Assembly (NCBI GenBank): GCA_000611775.1
Contig: KK106985.1
Location: 1,722,291 to 1,786,290, forward strand
Direction of reading: 5' to 3'
DNA: 64,000 nucleotides
From: Umbilicaria muhlenbergii
Taxonomy: Eukaryota; Ascomycota; Lecanoromycetes; Umbilicariales; Umbilicariaceae
Shown: positions 44,746 to 56,450 of the stretch, in pieces
Position numbering within the stretch: the stretch's first letter is position 1
How the letters are laid out: each line of letters starts with the position of its first letter
The notes under the pieces: generated by a model
What the model saw: only the letters and a program-made list of their open reading frames with translations
Databases searched by the model: none
Told to the model about the DNA's origin: nothing
Translations under genes and position numbers: made by a program

Positions 44746-45771
44746 ATGTCGCACAAGTCGGACTGCGCTCACGACGGCACCAACGCCTCCGATGCTCGCC
44801 GCCAGCATGCAGACAACAAGCCACGTTTCCAGCGCCTCCGTACCCTCATCCGACCAAAACCGAAACGCACTCCAAACAAACCAAAACACATCCGAACGGG
44901 CAGTTCCGACTGGGGCGCAGACGAGGTTGGATCCTTCTGCATACCAGACCCGGAGGAGTATTTGCGGAACTGGAGTAACCCGTCTGAGTATATCGATCAC
45001 AAAACCGGAGTCATCGTGAACAAGCCGATCCCCGATGACGACAGCGCAATCGACGACGAAGAGTGCTGGAAAGAGCTGAAGGCGGTGGAACGCATCATCC
45101 GTGAGCAGAGGGCTGTGGTGGGGTCGGGATACGATTCGGGAAGTGACGAAGAGGAATGGAGTGGACGCTGGCATCGGAGGCTTGCGAAGGACGAACAACG
45201 CATTTTGCGGCTCCGAGAGAACCTTACCCGCATACTAGGACGGCGCCGAAGTGAGGAGAAGGAACGGACCGAGATTGGGCGCGGTGGGGACGGTGATGGT
45301 GGGTTACTTTGGGATGGCGTCGACGACGAGAAAGCTGGAGACGCGGACGACGAGAGGGCCGAAGACTCGGACGGCGAGCGAGGCGAAGACGCGAATGATA
45401 AGGAAGGGGGAGACGCGGATGATGACCAAGGTGCAGATTCGGTCGACAAGGAAGTTGCAGACCGGGAAGACGAGGAAGGTGCGAATTCCACCGACGAGGA
45501 AGGGGGAGGAGGGTCGACCGGCACATACATGACGGCACCAATGGAGGCAAATTCTGCCGAGCAATTGCTGCAAGTTGACGTGGAGAGACCAAGCCAATCC
45601 AACTCTAACAGTCAGCGCACGACACCTCTGAACGACACCCCCGGACGGAGTTCGAAAGCACGACAAGGCGCCAACGAGGTACAAAAACTCTTCCGCAAAC
45701 TCGCGGCTAGGGTAAAGAAATGGCGGCAGTACGCCAAGGATAGAGTCCCGAGGCATGTGGTACAGATGTGA
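44746..45771 (+). CDS. Protein of 341 residues with acidic octapeptide repeats
   Basis: Not recognised. Single exon; ATG at 44746 is the first in frame and follows the minisatellite. The N-terminus is basic (RFQRLRTLIRPKPKRTPNKP), followed by an ordered-looking part with DPEEYLRNWSNPSEYIDHKT and a coiled-coil-like helix (ECWKELKAVERIIREQRAVV; RRLAKDEQRILRLRENLTRI). From 45316 to 45507 eight octapeptides of 24 bases follow one another: GVDDEKAG, DADDERAE, DSDGERGE, DANDKEGG, DADDDQGA, DSVDKEVA, DREDEEGA, NSTDEEGG. The C-terminus is a basic helix (VQKLFRKLAARVKKWRQYAK). Alternating basic and acidic blocks suggest a nucleic-acid- or chromatin-linked role, but that is only a guess. Confidence 0.7.
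   Translation: MSHKSDCAHDGTNASDARRQHADNKPRFQRLRTLIRPKPKRTPNKPKHIRTGSSDWGADEVGSFCIPDPEEYLRNWSNPSEYIDHKTGVIVNKPIPDDDSAIDDEECWKELKAVERIIREQRAVVGSGYDSGSDEEEWSGRWHRRLAKDEQRILRLRENLTRILGRRRSEEKERTEIGRGGDGDGGLLWDGVDDEKAGDADDERAEDSDGERGEDANDKEGGDADDDQGADSVDKEVADREDEEGANSTDEEGGGGSTGTYMTAPMEANSAEQLLQVDVERPSQSNSNSQRTTPLNDTPGRSSKARQGANEVQKLFRKLAARVKKWRQYAKDRVPRHVVQM
45316..45507 (+). repeat. Coding 24-bp repeat, eight units
   Basis: Eight in-frame units of 24 bases inside the 341-residue protein. All units keep D or E at positions 4 and 5 in translation; the DNA units differ from each other by several bases. Confidence 0.85.
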
Positions 45772-46104
45772 GCATGCTGTGAGCCTCGGCTCAGCGACCA
45801 AGGGAAAGAGTCGAGCCATAGAGACAGGGGAACGGGCGGGAAATGGCGTCCATCGATGGCAAGAATCCTGCGATTTGTACCGGGACTGAAACGCCGGAGA
45901 GACAAAGAAAGCCATCGATAGGGCCTTTTCCGACAACGCTGCAGCGCTCCTGAGGAGCATTCGCCTACGATTCTTGCATCTTTCCGCCACCCATCGATGC
46001 GCTCGAAGTCCGACCAGAAGCTGCCGAACCCACGCTGGATGGATTAAAACACCTGCGACAGGTGTCAAAAGAAGGATCAATATATGCGCGACCGACACAT
46101 TGGG
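45772..46104. other. Intergenic between convergent genes
   Basis: 333 bases holding the 3' ends of the acidic-repeat gene and mon1. Nothing else seen. Confidence 0.4.
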
Positions 46105-48208
46105 TTAACGTACCGCGCCGCCAATGATGAACACTCGTTCTTCCTCCCGTCGAACCCATTGGACAACCTTGTTGGCACTTTGAGCGAGCGCGTTCCTGCT
46201 GGAATGGGGGCCAGCAATGCAGTACAGTTCGAAGAGGGGTGTGACCCAAGCCAAAGATATGGAATCCCGACTGACACAGTGGTGGACTTTGAGATGGGAA
46301 GTTTTGGCATGGACGCTGGCATGGAGGGTGTGATATTGGGATAGGAGTCTGTGTGCATGTCAGCGGAGTCGTTATAAATCTTATATAGCAATATAAAACA
46401 ACCTTCGTCTTGCCAGAAGAGTGTTGAAGTGAGGTTCATATGATGGCATCGTGAATTGTACGTTGCCGCGTGACTTGTATAGGAAATGCCGTAGCACAGT
46501 ACCAGGAATGATGTCTGTAGCGGTTGGGCGACCTCGCTGCACGGCGCTTTTGATAATTGCCATACTTCCGTTGGTCTCAAGCTCCTAAAGGCAGCGTCAG
46601 ACTACTATATGTTAGAAGGTATATAAGTCTTGGCCTACCTCAACAACAGTGTCCCGCATTTTGCGCAGGTCAAAGAATGAGTCTTTATTCGCGCTGATCA
46701 GGAGGACAGCTACTTCATCCTGTCGACCACACTCGAGGTTCTTGCTTCGAGCATCCTCATTTCCATCACCGGCTTCCAAAAAGCTGACGTACATGTAGAG
46801 ATAGCCATTCTTGTTAAAGCCTGGTAAGCATAGCGGTATCCAGTTCTCACCACCTCCTGCCTTGACCCCTTCTGCCTCGAAGAGCATATTAAATATCAGT
46901 TGCAAATCACTTGGATGCAACGAATGCCTTTTTGGCCGGACAACACTGACGAGTCTACCACCAGCAACGATAAGGCCGTAGAGCAGCGTGTCGCACCTGG
47001 TCTTTAACAACGTGTTGTTAATCACCTGTCGGTGGGACGTGCGAATCTTGAGGCATTCGAGTGCCGAAAGAAGGGTAGGTGGAGAACCACGAGTAAATGT
47101 ATCCGCAAGCGCCGAGAGTAATGGCTCTGTGCCTTGTAACGGTCGTCTCAGGTCCGTTGAAGGGCGGTTAGAGAACAGATGCGTCAACGTCGGCAGTGTC
47201 AAAGTTGAGAGGATCTGCATGTACAAAGCGTCTAGCTGCACACGAAGCTGAGAGTCACTCTCCCCAAGTTTACTGATAGCAACAAGATATAGAGGCCCCT
47301 CCGACATGATTACAAATCTAGCACCTCCAGCCGTGAAGCCCCTTAGGTGATCTTTTGAACCCTCGTAAAAAGAGATGATTGTTTGAATAACCCCGATGTA
47401 GCCAGATATCAAACTGTTATCGCCATGACGATTGTAGATCGGTTTGCCAGCGGAGGAGAGTATTAAAAAGTGCTTTCGTTTGGATTTCCAGAGGTTCAAG
47501 AGCTCCTCTAGTTTCAAATGTCAGTACTCCGGCTTCAGTTAGGTGGCCCATCCAGGGTTGTCGCAAACCTTCATTGCTTCCAGTAGGATCTAGCTCGCCA
47601 ATGTCGTCGAACTCATGACCAAACTCTGCAGTAATCCCATCGTCCTTGAATTCAATTGAGTCGTAAGGGTTGTCTAGCTCTTGACCGTTCAGCAGCTTCC
47701 ACGCCGGACTTTCCTGCCCAGCACTCAGAACTTCCCCCAGCAAACTCTCCACGTCCCCTGTAGCCTCAAGGGTCGGCACATAACTCCTCACACTACCCGA
47801 ATCGTCGCCTTCACTACTAGTATGCGCTTTGAATCGTCTTATGCTACCGAAATTGCGAGGAGACCCTCTGGAAGGTGTCGTATCTGTTGAGGTTGCGTAC
47901 GTTTCCCGTGATCCATCTTGGTAGGATTGAGAATGTATATCAGTACGAGAGAGCGCTGTAGTTGCTTGCGATATAAGACTCGGCCTAGTGGATTTCTTTG
48001 GGCGCTGGAGACTGCCTGGAGGGGTGACTGTCGGTTCAGCGAGGAGTTGAAGGTTGCTTGGGCGCGGCGGCAGTGGTGGCCGCAATTCTTCGTCGCGAGT
48101 TGTGTTCTGGAAGTCAGATACGGCTATCCCTGATGACTGCGAGTCTCCGTGTTCCGGCGTCGGCAACGGCCCCTGGCTCTCGTCTCCAGGGCTGGTAGAC
48201 TTGCTCAT
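46105..48208 (-). CDS. mon1: Vacuolar fusion protein Mon1
   Basis: Subunit of the Mon1-Ccz1 complex, the exchange factor that activates the Rab7-type GTPase on late endosomes and vacuoles (family knowledge). Four exons: 48208-47569, 47507-46639, 46584-46403 and 46348-46105; 644 residues; introns 61, 54 and 54 bases. The first 213 residues are disordered. The longin-type domains start after the first splice joint: [20 protein letters not shown] then [33 protein letters not shown], and later [40 protein letters not shown], and [20 protein letters not shown] at the end. Intron 1 was inferred because the unspliced frame runs past the conserved [10 protein letters not shown] in the wrong phase; its branch site is TACTGAC. 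The last exon lies under unrelated-looking frames on both strands. Confidence 0.94.
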
Positions 48209-48547
48209 CAGGACATGGTGACGCCCGCTACCTTGTATTCCTTCTACTTCGTTTCTGCCCCCGGAGACGATCAAGAATGCCCTGAACGCCTTGTTCAAAT
48301 GCAAGCAGCCCGGGGAGCTGGCTGCAAAGCGTGTGATGCGGAAATTATAGAGTTGGGGTTGTTGGTGAGGGCGCCCAAGGGGGGGGGTGGGGATTTGGAG
48401 CTAAGCTACCCTTGCAAACCTCCAAACACCCCAGTCTCCCTCACTCAAGTGTCCAGTAGTCCCTGCATCGGCCACCCAATCCTTACAGCATTTAGACTAT
48501 ACTCGTACTTCGCTCATGAACACCAGCAAGAGGACGTTTTCGGAAGC
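48209..48547. promoter_or_regulatory. Shared upstream region of mon1 and dop1
   Basis: 339 bases between divergent starts. A G-run lies at about 48381-48389. It must hold both promoters and leaders. No defined site recognised. Confidence 0.5.
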
Positions 48548-51500
48548 ATGGCTCCTGAAACTGGCCATTTCCCCAGAGCCTCGTCACCAAGTAGCTCCGG
48601 GAGGGCTTCGCCCGTGAACCCAAGGCCGCGCGGCGCTGTTAATGATGGTAAATAATGTCACATCTTTAGGAAAAGCATACTGATGTCAGTATGCTTAGGG
48701 CCAAACCGGAAGGACAAGATCTATCGTCGCTATGCTTCCGGCATCGAACGCGCGCTGTCCCTCTTCGACACAGCTCTCCAAGAATGGGCTGATTACATTT
48801 CCTTCCTTGGGCGTCTTCACAAGGTCTGAATCCAGTTGTCACGTATCATCAGGTACTTGAATATCTGATATCAAACTTGTAAGGCCGTCCAAGCAAAACC
48901 TACTACCGTCAGTGATATTCCGCATAAAGCGATTGTGGCCAAACGTTTGGCACAATGCTTGAACCCAATGCTGCCCTCAGGAGTACATCAAAAGGCATTA
49001 GAAGTCTATGCGTCAATATTCTTGTTGTTGGGAGTATGTATGCTACGCATGATTATCCCAGCCTAGTCTGCTAGTATTGACATATAGGTGGCTAGGAGGA
49101 TACCCTTGCGCAAGATCTATCGCTTTATCTCCCTGGCCTGTCACCAACTCTTTCGTTCGCATCGTTGGCTATTAAGCCAGTCTTCCTATCCTTATTCGAA
49201 ACCTTCATTCTGCCCCTTCGAGCTTCCGCATTGCGACCAGCGTTGAAAGCTATCGTCCTGGCCTTATTACCAGGTCTTGAAGAAGAAACAGGTGACGATT
49301 TCGAACACACTATGCACATACTGGAAAGCCTCAAGAAAGCTGTTGGACGCGATAGCACGGAGGGGCTCCATGCAGATATTTCCAGCGATCAATTCTTCTG
49401 GCAATGCCTCTTCTTAGCCTCAATCACCAGCTCAAGTCGAAGACAAGGCGCTCTTGCATACATGACTCGCCGCCTACCCAAGCTAGGAACCACCACACAG
49501 GACGTTTCCCGGCGACAGATGAGCGGCAACAGCGAACCTGAAGCGGTTGGGCAACCCTTGCCTCAGGATGTTGCAACAGTGGCTTCGCCAGAGCCTGGAC
49601 TTCTGATACGCTGTTTTATCGCGGGTCTTCGCGACGAGCAACTATTGATACAAAGAGGCTTTCTGGATTTGCTGGTAACTCATCTCCCATTGCATTCAAT
49701 GGTCTTACAAGAAACCGTTGTAGGCAAGGATCTGGAACAACTGGTAGCCGCGGCTGTTGGAGTGGTAACACGCAGGGATATGAGTCTTAATCGACGCCTT
49801 TGGACCTGGTTTCTGGGCCCCTCACAATCTGTAGATATAAGAGAGGGGACCCAAAGCCCACCCAGTTCACCAAAATCCAACGGAGCAGTGACAGCTGCCC
49901 ATAATGTTCACAACAGCTCATCAGCATACTTTGAGCAGTACGGCCTAAATCCTCTAGTACAAAGTCTTCTCAGAATGATTAATAGTGAATCCTTACTCCA
50001 GGCAGACAGAGCTCGTCCCCTCCGCATATGCCTGTCATTGATGGACCGCTGGGAGATAGGTGAAATGGTGGTTCCCTGCGTTTTCTTATCTGCTATGAAC
50101 AGCGTTAGGCGGTACGAGGTCGTGAGTAAATCGCGACAAGACTTCGAGGAAGTACTTAGAAGCGCCAAAGTGTTCTTTGACGGTATTGAAAGCGCGCTGA
50201 TTTGGGGCGAGCTGACCAAAGTCGTTCTGGAAGTACTCAACAACCAGGAAACCGATCGCGAAAACGCTCAGGGCCGGCTTGACTTAGTGCTGTTCATCAT
50301 CACCCACTTCAATATTCGGGAAGAAGACATGCTCGTTGTACATATACCGATTATGGCTCTTACGCTACTAGCCTCTACGCCCAGCCATCTTGCAGAACTA
50401 CGAGAACAAAACGAAGGCGAACGCCTTGAACTTGTTGTAGCAGCTTTCAAGATTGCCAATCATCTCATTAATATGATCCCCGAGCGAGCTTTCCTTCTCG
50501 ACGCCTTGGTATATACCCCAGGCGCCTCGGACCGACAAGGTCATCGCCAGACCTCACAGGACCAACACATACTTGATAGTATCCAGAAATATTACACGCA
50601 GCACCGTGGCGAATTCGATCTCTCCGCTCCCCCATTCTCCCCTAAAGATATTGGAGAGCTCCTGCTACGAAGGGCGGGTCAACTGGTGGCCCAAGAGTTT
50701 CGATCCAATCGTCACGTCTCATATCTGGAATCAGAGATCTGTATACTCAAAAATCTCCTTGGAAAGGTTCCCCATGTCGAGGTGCTGAATGTCGATGATA
50801 TCCTCAGCAGCATCATGGCGACTGTCAAACGCAATGCTTCTCGTCCGACGACTTGTCTATCCTTTCCTTTCATCACAGCAATTGTGTCTGTAATTGAATC
50901 TATTTGTACAACTTCCCAAGCTGCAATCCACCCACCAGACGAACACATGCGTGAAATCATGGACAGTCTGAACACATGTCTCTGGCCGTATCTGTCGTTG
51001 TCAAACCCAAATTACAATGTCGAGGCTGTCCGCTGTATATGGCGACTTCAGTCGATCTCAGCAGAGTCTCAGATCATTGAGAGCTCTATTGCAAGCCTGC
51101 TGCTCGGTATGAAAGAAGGTCAGAAGAGGACGAAGATCAACGTTGAAGGTGCAAGGCGTTTTGCGACCCTTTGGGCTCATAGTGTTGCTTCAGCTAGCGG
51201 GTCTCATGATCGGCGCTCGAGTCAGGTGCTTATATTGCATCGATCAGGCAAGAAGGCCAAGGAGGCGGAAGATCAAACTTTCATACTGGCTCATCCACTA
51301 CTACTCCTTCTGGACACACTCAGCATTCCCAAGACTGAGCTCTTTGTCTTTGTGAGTGGCTGGCTTCAAAGCCTTGGAAGTTTACATATGTGAGTATTTC
51401 ATATTCCTTAAGTCCGATAGGGGACTGTCAGTTCTGACCTCGTTTATTAGAATCGTCGAGCTTTTGATCAACCGCATTCAAACGATTGGATTCGCCGGCC

Positions 51501-54500
51501 GAACACTGAACACCGCCCAAGAATCATCACATGAAAGCGAGGTGCAATTCTTCCGGAAAGAAAACGATCATGGCGAATGCTTGTATTACCTGCAAATGCT
51601 ATCAAATCTTATCCAGTACTCTTCTAGCAACATCTGGTCTGCTCTGGCTAGTCCTTTAGCTGCAATCAGCAACAACGCCGATGAGTGGACTGATCGTACG
51701 TAAATCTTGCGCTAATCGCTTCCGAATCATCTAACAAGCTTTGTACAGGCGGCCACCAGCCAGGCACGAGCGCACAGATAGAACTAACCAAAATTTGCAT
51801 GGATATAATTGGCAGACAGAACCCACCGGAATGTCCGCACCAAGCTGAAAGTACATCGAAGCTGCATGAGGTAGCTATCTTACTCCTCCAGCAGTTGCTG
51901 ATTGGACCATCTTCAAAGATCCTTGCAACTTTGGAGCTGGAGGTACCATTGATAGACAGGCTTTACCTCTCTATTGAGCAGTCCAATATCCTCCTTCAAG
52001 TTGGTCTTACAGAAATAGTGCTGGTAGCCCTAAAGATACGCTTGCCTGAGGGTACAATTGCGAAGGCTCCAATGCACCGAAGGACAGTGTCTCGGGATAT
52101 ACCCATGAATTCTTCCCGGGTTTCGTTATCAACCGACAAGGGCGAGAAGAAAGAAACGCGGAGCTTGACGCCACCGCCTCCAAAACTCTTAGACAGTCTG
52201 ATCTTGGGCTTTACATCTCCTGGTAGCCGGCCGGTACTTGAAACTTGGGTGCAATTCCTAGATCAGTGCTTACCATTCTATGGAGATAACATATTCCAGA
52301 ATCTGATTCCTCTTGTTGATTGCTTCTGTAAGCACATCAAATCAGTCTTTGAGAGTCTACGAGCGGCTTTCGGAGATCAACATGGGATCTTGCCTGATTT
52401 ACTCGAGCCAACACTCGTCTCGCTCCTCAATGGGCTTGAGCAGGCGCTAGCGAGGGCTCATGACCGACTCATAGATACTGAAATTGCTACTGTTCGACCT
52501 AAGAGTCCGGAACAGCCGCAAGGATTTTTCGGCAACATGGTCTCTGGTGTGTTTCCCTCTGATACGCAACGGTCGTGGACAGCAACAGCTAACAACCGAC
52601 TCACCGTGCTGCTCTGTGTTAAGGACGCTGTGAAAGTATGCTTCAAGATTTGGTCATGGGGCGGCTCTAGCACCGAAAGCGTATTGCGCGAACACGCATC
52701 TTCAGCTTCTTTTAACTACAGTTCCCTTCGCCTGAGGAATCGCACCCGCCGAATCCTTGAACATCTCTTCGCCGCAGAAGCCCTAGAATGCTTAGAGACC
52801 CTCATTGAGTCATGGTTCGAGCCCGTGCCGAGCGGCTACAAGTCAGAGTCGTCCATCTTAATCAATCTATTAAATGGGCTGGACGGATCAAGGCCAAGAA
52901 ATACCATACCCGCCATCTTTAACGCATTATACAGTAGGACAAGTCCCAATGCCTTAGACCCTATGCGGAAATCTACATTAACTTCCGACCTGTCCGACGT
53001 TGATCTTGTTACCTTTCTTGTTACTTATGCGCGTTCGCTAGAAGATGACGCCATGGATGAAATATGGACCGATTGCATGACGTTCTTGAGGGATGTTTTG
53101 GCAAATCCGTTACCTCACAGACAGACTCTACCGAAGCTGCTGGAGTTTACTGCAATCCTAGGGGAGAAGGTAGACAATACAAACTTCGGTGAGCAACGAA
53201 AGATGCGCCGAGATCTAGGAGTAAGCCTACCTGCCCCGGGCATGCAATGAAGAAGAGGTTTCTAAATTTGTTGCGATAGGAACTATTTGTTCGTCTACTC
53301 ACCGCTGCGCTCACTATAAAGCCGTTAGGTTTTTCTCATGAGGCAGCAACATCCACCAATACGGAGAAGGTCCCTGTCGAGGATGGCCACTCCCAACAAA
53401 GTCATGATTTACGGCATCGCGCTGGTTCCGACGACATAGTGATGATCCTGGCATCTATTGCACCAAATATTCCCAAGATCTTGGTAGACTCTGATCGAAT
53501 TGGTACATTTGCCACGACAATTTCCGCCCAGGTACTCGCGCCTACTTTACGGTCGAAGTCGTACCCAGAGAATGTCACAATAAGCCTGTTGAATCTGTTG
53601 CAAACGATGGGGAGAATCCCGGAGGCCTCCAAAGCGTGGAGAAAGGACATTGCTGAGGCAGTTAATGACCCTCGGTTTTTTGCTACCCGACTGGACCTAG
53701 TGGAGGGCGGATGGCTGCCTATACTCCGATATTGGACTCTGATAGATAAAGATCGCATGTCTGACCTATTTCCACGTCTATCGTCGCCGACTACTGCGGG
53801 CATCGTCTTTGGTGTAGGAGCTTCTTCCGCCCGATCAGAAGCCGACCGCAAAACACAGTTGAATCTAAGGCGGATGGGAATCCTCATCCTTGCGGCTGCA
53901 AACGATACATTTGTGGCTAATCTCGCTACCCTCCAGGAGAAGATTGTCGATTTGATGACTGCGACCGCCGCATCGTCACCCTCATCCACGATGCGAGGAG
54001 ATATCTATATGGTGATCCGAGCTCTCCTTCTCAAGGTATCCGCCGTGCATTTAGCCCCGCTCTGGCCGATAGTCACCGCTGAGCTACATGATGCACTCGC
54101 CTCCTTGCTCCCGGACAATTCTTCAGGCATCTTCAATTTGAATTCCATTCTTCAAGCATGCAAGCTCTTAGATACGTTGCTCACCATAGCTCCAGACGAC
54201 TTTCAAATCCAGGAGTGGCTGTTTATCACCGACACTATTGACGCAGTCTACAGACCTCCCCAATGGGAGCCTGTGGCACTTGTTGATGAGCTCGCGGAAG
54301 GACTGGATGCGACTGCTGGTGGAACGATTCCCCCTTCTGCGCCACTTGGCAACGCCGCGTCTGGCGGTCAACGAAGACCACTCCTAAATTCGACCTTAGT
54401 GAAGGCCGTGAAAAGAGATGATCTGGTGGAGAGCGTGCTTCGCCCGTTCTTACGGCAGCTGAGCATCTATGCATTCGAAAGTACCTACAGTATGGAGTCT

Positions 54501-54566
54501 CCAGACTGGAAGGCTTGTTTTGATGACTTACTAGAGGATTTGTTCGATAACAGCACGCTTGTGTAA
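48548..54566 (+). CDS. dop1: Dopey-family protein Dop1
   Basis: Large peripheral membrane protein that acts with Mon2 and a flippase in endosome-Golgi traffic; called DopA in Aspergillus, where it affects development (family knowledge). Seven exons: 48548-48647, 48699-48823, 48884-49033, 49096-51389, 51451-51695, 51749-53220, 53280-54566; 1890 residues. Introns 51, 60, 62, 61, 53 and 59 bases. The conserved Dopey N-terminal domain begins at about 36 with KDKIYRRYASGIERALSLFD, ALQEWADYISFLGRLHKAVQ, VAKRLAQCLNPMLPSGVHQK and SLYLPGLSPTLSFASLAIKP, and ALKAIVLALLPGLEEETGDD. The rest is an alpha-helical solenoid, with a C-terminal conserved part including ELFVRLLTAALT and RPFLRQLSIYAFESTYSMES. Length fits the family. 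Intron 1 contains a perfect hairpin over its branch site. Confidence 0.94.
48673..48696 (+). repeat. Perfect inverted repeat at the 3' end of dop1 intron 1
   Basis: AAGCATACTGA (48673-48683) and its exact reverse complement TCAGTATGCTT (48686-48696) are separated by TG. The arms include the likely branch sequence CTGAT (48680-48684), and the acceptor AG (48697-48698) follows directly. Confidence 0.9.
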
Positions 54567-55453
54567 TTTCCAGTCTTATTCTTTGGCCTATACGCAGAAG
54601 CTGCATCGGCGGGGTGTCATTGTTCTACAAGAACTATTTGATCTGCATGGCGAGGTGTTTTCCTGTGCTCCGAGTACGAAGCTGCTCTGAAAGGTGCAAG
54701 GCGGGGGTATCAGATAATCGCACTACATCTACTGCCGTTTACGCGTGCATCTATTACTAGTGTAATATGCGTGACCACCAGTGATTCATGTGTTGTCATG
54801 TAATCGTCTCTAAAGCTTCACTGAGAAGTGTTTTGATAACGTAGAGGTGGAGGAATATCTTGATTGGATGTTTTCTATTCCGGCCACAACTATAACCGAA
54901 ACCTCTCCCAGCGTGACTGATGAACGATCAACACATGCTACATCCAACACTCAACATTCACCAAGGACACAAGAATCATCCGCTTGTGTAAAAAGCGTCC
55001 GTCAAACGGCTTTCGAAACCGTCGCACTCCCACACAGTCCCTCGAGCTTGGCGTGCCGCACTTCTTAGCCTCCTTCAATTCGATTTCATGCCAACCTGGT
55101 CGTGGAACCATCTGCGGTTGAAAGAATGCGTCGCACACCTGTAAGCACACGATTAACGCAAGATCAAGTTGATCAACACTCGAGGAGCGGTCTATCAATG
55201 TTCCAAGACACTAATCACAAGAGGTTAGTTCGAAATTTCGGATGATCTCCTGCGCTAAGACCTGAGCCTCCGCAATTTTCAAAAGCTTGCCGTCGAAGCT
55301 CCTACAGGAGCATACCTTACCTTAGCTTACCCCAACCCCTTATTGCAACAACCAGTCCATACCCGACGAGCACAACATATCAAAGCATTCCAGCTCCTCC
55401 GGCATCATATCCCCCAAGCCGCACTCACGACATTAGCACATCGAATCCCGAAC
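54567..55453. other. Intergenic
   Basis: 887 bases between two plus-strand genes. Short frames at 54847-55068 (plus) and 54938-55198 (minus) overlap each other and neither looks like a protein I know. The last 150 bases are C-rich, as expected for a leader. Confidence 0.4.
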
Positions 55454-56128
55454 ATGGCATCCAGACTCTTTGCCCCTTCGCTTCGCGCCATCTCACGAAC
55501 CGCCTCCCCCATCCACCCATCCAGAAGCTTTCGTACCTCAAGTAGACTCATGGATACCGTCACAGCCACAGCGATACCAGTTAGGAAGCCAGTCGGCGCG
55601 TTCCGAGGCGGGTATGTTACCTCCCCATACGATCAATCACTTTAAATGCACTCATGTATCATACCACCTCTCGGAGCCAATCGCTGACAGCTTTTTTCAT
55701 CAATAGACTATTCGGCTTCCTACTCGGCTCCACCCTCACCGGTGCCGGCGTCTACTACTACATCTTAGAGGAGTACAAAGTGTCCAACGAGCTATTGACG
55801 GAAGACATTTACGTACGTCTTTGCATCTAAATTACTGTACTACATCGGCGTCTGCGTTGCATAGAATTGCTACATGCATAATGGAACGGCGTTCTATGTA
55901 AGATGGAGTGGTTGGATGGAAGGTCGATTTGTATGTCTGGAGTGTTTGGAGAGTTTTTTACTGCCGATTCGGAATCGTGTAGGGGCAATCTGTTGTCGCA
56001 GTCTTCTTCGAAATGGCATCGAAGACTAATAGATAATGATGCAGGCTTTGCAAGCGGCGGTGCAAAGGATTCACTCGTATGTGACGACTTTGGAGGAGAA
56101 GGTGGATGCGCTTCAGAAGAAAAAGTGA
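55454..56128 (+). CDS. Small mitochondrial membrane protein of 115 residues
   Basis: No named family recognised. Exons 55454-55611, 55707-55812 and 56045-56128; introns 95 and 232 bases, the second unusually long for this window and ending with a GACTAAT branch site and GCAG. The N-terminus is a typical mitochondrial presequence (ASRLFAPSLRAISRTASPIH with Arg and Ser, no acids). One membrane segment follows, GLFGFLLGSTLTGAGVYYYI (about 53-72), then a short coiled-coil end, AAVQRIHSYVTTLEEKVDAL. Inference: inner-membrane protein with its coiled coil on one side. The two joints keep frame and give a coherent protein. Confidence 0.82.
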
Positions 56129-56450
56129 TATGCTGTTGAACTTAGAGCCAAGCGCGTCGAATACTACAGAGTTCGAGCATTTTCTCAGTCTCCTGCCAAC
56201 AACGCGTTCCCAAGGACTATTCAGCATGCCACAATGTCATGTCCCATAACTGCACCATCTGTACAAAGCAAAATTCACATAAATGGAGCTCTGTACTCCA
56301 ATACTCTATTTCAGGCCAAAGCCACGTCGCCGCCAGGTACTACCGGATATTCTCATCTAATATGCCAAACAGAAAGAAGAAAAAACAGAGCCATAAGTGT
56401 TATACGTGATCTCATTACATCTGCCAAAGTTGACACCAGATCTTAATCAT
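56129..56450. other. Intergenic between convergent genes
   Basis: 322 bases holding two 3' ends. Nothing recognised. Confidence 0.4.

Noticed and set aside
44997-45602. Serine-rich minus-strand frame of 201 residues
   Set aside because: It is the antisense of the Asp/Glu-rich octapeptide repeat; GAC/GAG codons read as serine-rich on the other strand.
46077-46580. Plus-strand frame of 86 residues and a long minus frame in another phase
   Set aside because: Both are shadows of mon1 exons 3 and 4, whose spliced reading gives the conserved Mon1 C-terminus.
54847-55198. Overlapping short frames on both strands
   Set aside because: Neither shows codon or protein character and no splice partner could be found.
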